Origin: Sulfuricurvum sp.
GTDB taxonomy: Bacteria > Campylobacterota > Campylobacteria > Campylobacterales > Sulfurimonadaceae
Reading direction: 5' to 3'
DNA length: 5,662 bases
Assembly (NCBI GenBank): GCA_022729835.1
Contig: DZBC01000142.1
Coordinates: 1-5,662 of the forward strand
Of the stretch, positions 5,377-5,662 are shown in pieces. The notes below the pieces were generated by a model. That model saw nothing but the letters and a program-made list of their open reading frames with translations. It ran no database searches and had not been told where the DNA came from. How positions within the stretch are numbered: the stretch's first letter is position 1; every line of letters begins with the position of its first letter. A program made the translations under genes and the position numbers.

Positions 5377-5662
5377 ATGCGCAAAGCCCTTACCTTTTCT
5401 CAGGCACTTTTCGCTTCGACAGTCTCTTTTTTGGCGTTTTCACTTTATATCTATTTTGTCAAGCAAGAGATCGTCGGATTGCACGAACCAAAAGCCGATC
5501 CTGAGATCTATTTGCGGCAGCTTTCCGAGCTGCTCGACATTACCTTGATGGTAGCTTTTGGTCTTATGGCGGCATTTTTTATCACTCTGCTTCGTTTTGT
5601 TGCCAGCCGCGATCGCGAACGACTTGCCCGTATCCAAAACCAAACCACCGTCGAGGATCTCA
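5377..5662 (+). CDS. N-terminal part of a two-helix membrane protein, possibly a sensor histidine kinase (cut by window edge)
   Basis: The frame is open from ATG at 5377 to the window end (95 codons, no stop). A hydrophobic segment at about 8-28 (QALFASTVSFLAFSLYIYFV) is followed by a short hydrophilic loop of about 25 residues and a second hydrophobic segment at about 55-72 (ITLMVAFGLMAAFFITLL). A charged stretch then begins a cytoplasmic helix (RFVASRDRERLARIQNQ). Two membrane helices around a small external loop, entering a charged helix, is a common N terminus for sensor kinases, and the position 1 nt after a response regulator favours this. A GGDEF or other signalling output is equally consistent with what is visible. 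There is no strong ribosome-binding site, so translation is probably coupled to the upstream stop. Confidence 0.75.
   Translation, partial: MRKALTFSQALFASTVSFLAFSLYIYFVKQEIVGLHEPKADPEIYLRQLSELLDITLMVAFGLMAAFFITLLRFVASRDRERLARIQNQTTVEDL

Overview
The window looks like a chromosomal segment of a free-living member of the Campylobacterota (epsilonproteobacteria), possibly a Sulfurimonas/Sulfuricurvum-type organism. The evidence is a 70-residue bS21 that closely resembles the epsilonproteobacterial form, a short 547-residue DnaG, and a soluble CZB-domain chemoreceptor built like Helicobacter TlpD. Genes are tightly packed and there are no signs of phage, insertion sequences, CRISPR or a genomic island. 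The genus is an inference; no rRNA is present.

The left half (1-3248) reads leftward as one probable transcription unit: dnaG primase, then a PP-loop ATPase of the MnmA/ThiI-like tRNA-thiolation type (TTG start), then a 143-residue protein that looks like a shrunken, degenerate GGDEF domain, then tRNA-Ala(GGC), which is cut by the left edge of the window. Gaps between the protein genes are 23 and 46 nt. Weak internal promoters can be proposed before the GGDEF-like gene and before the tRNA.

The centre (3249-3346) is a 98-bp divergent promoter region between dnaG (leftward) and rpsU (rightward). It holds a good sigma70-type promoter for rpsU, an inverted repeat inside that promoter's spacer, a 10-bp palindrome that recurs upstream of the PP-loop gene, and a -10-like box so close to the dnaG ATG that dnaG may be leaderless. 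rpsU ends in a hairpin that probably acts as a terminator.

The right half (3679-5662) reads rightward as a signalling operon: a cytoplasmic chemoreceptor with a C-terminal zinc-binding CZB domain, a single-domain CheY-like response regulator overlapping it by 4 nt, and, 1 nt after the regulator's stop, the start of a two-helix membrane protein cut by the right edge. That last gene is a plausible sensor kinase partner for the regulator, but its catalytic part lies outside the window.

Most of the window is housekeeping or known signalling families. The points most worth a second look are the degenerate mini-GGDEF protein, the three-cysteine PP-loop enzyme, the chemoreceptor/regulator/membrane-protein operon with extra receptor cysteines, and the architecture of the dnaG-rpsU divergent promoter.
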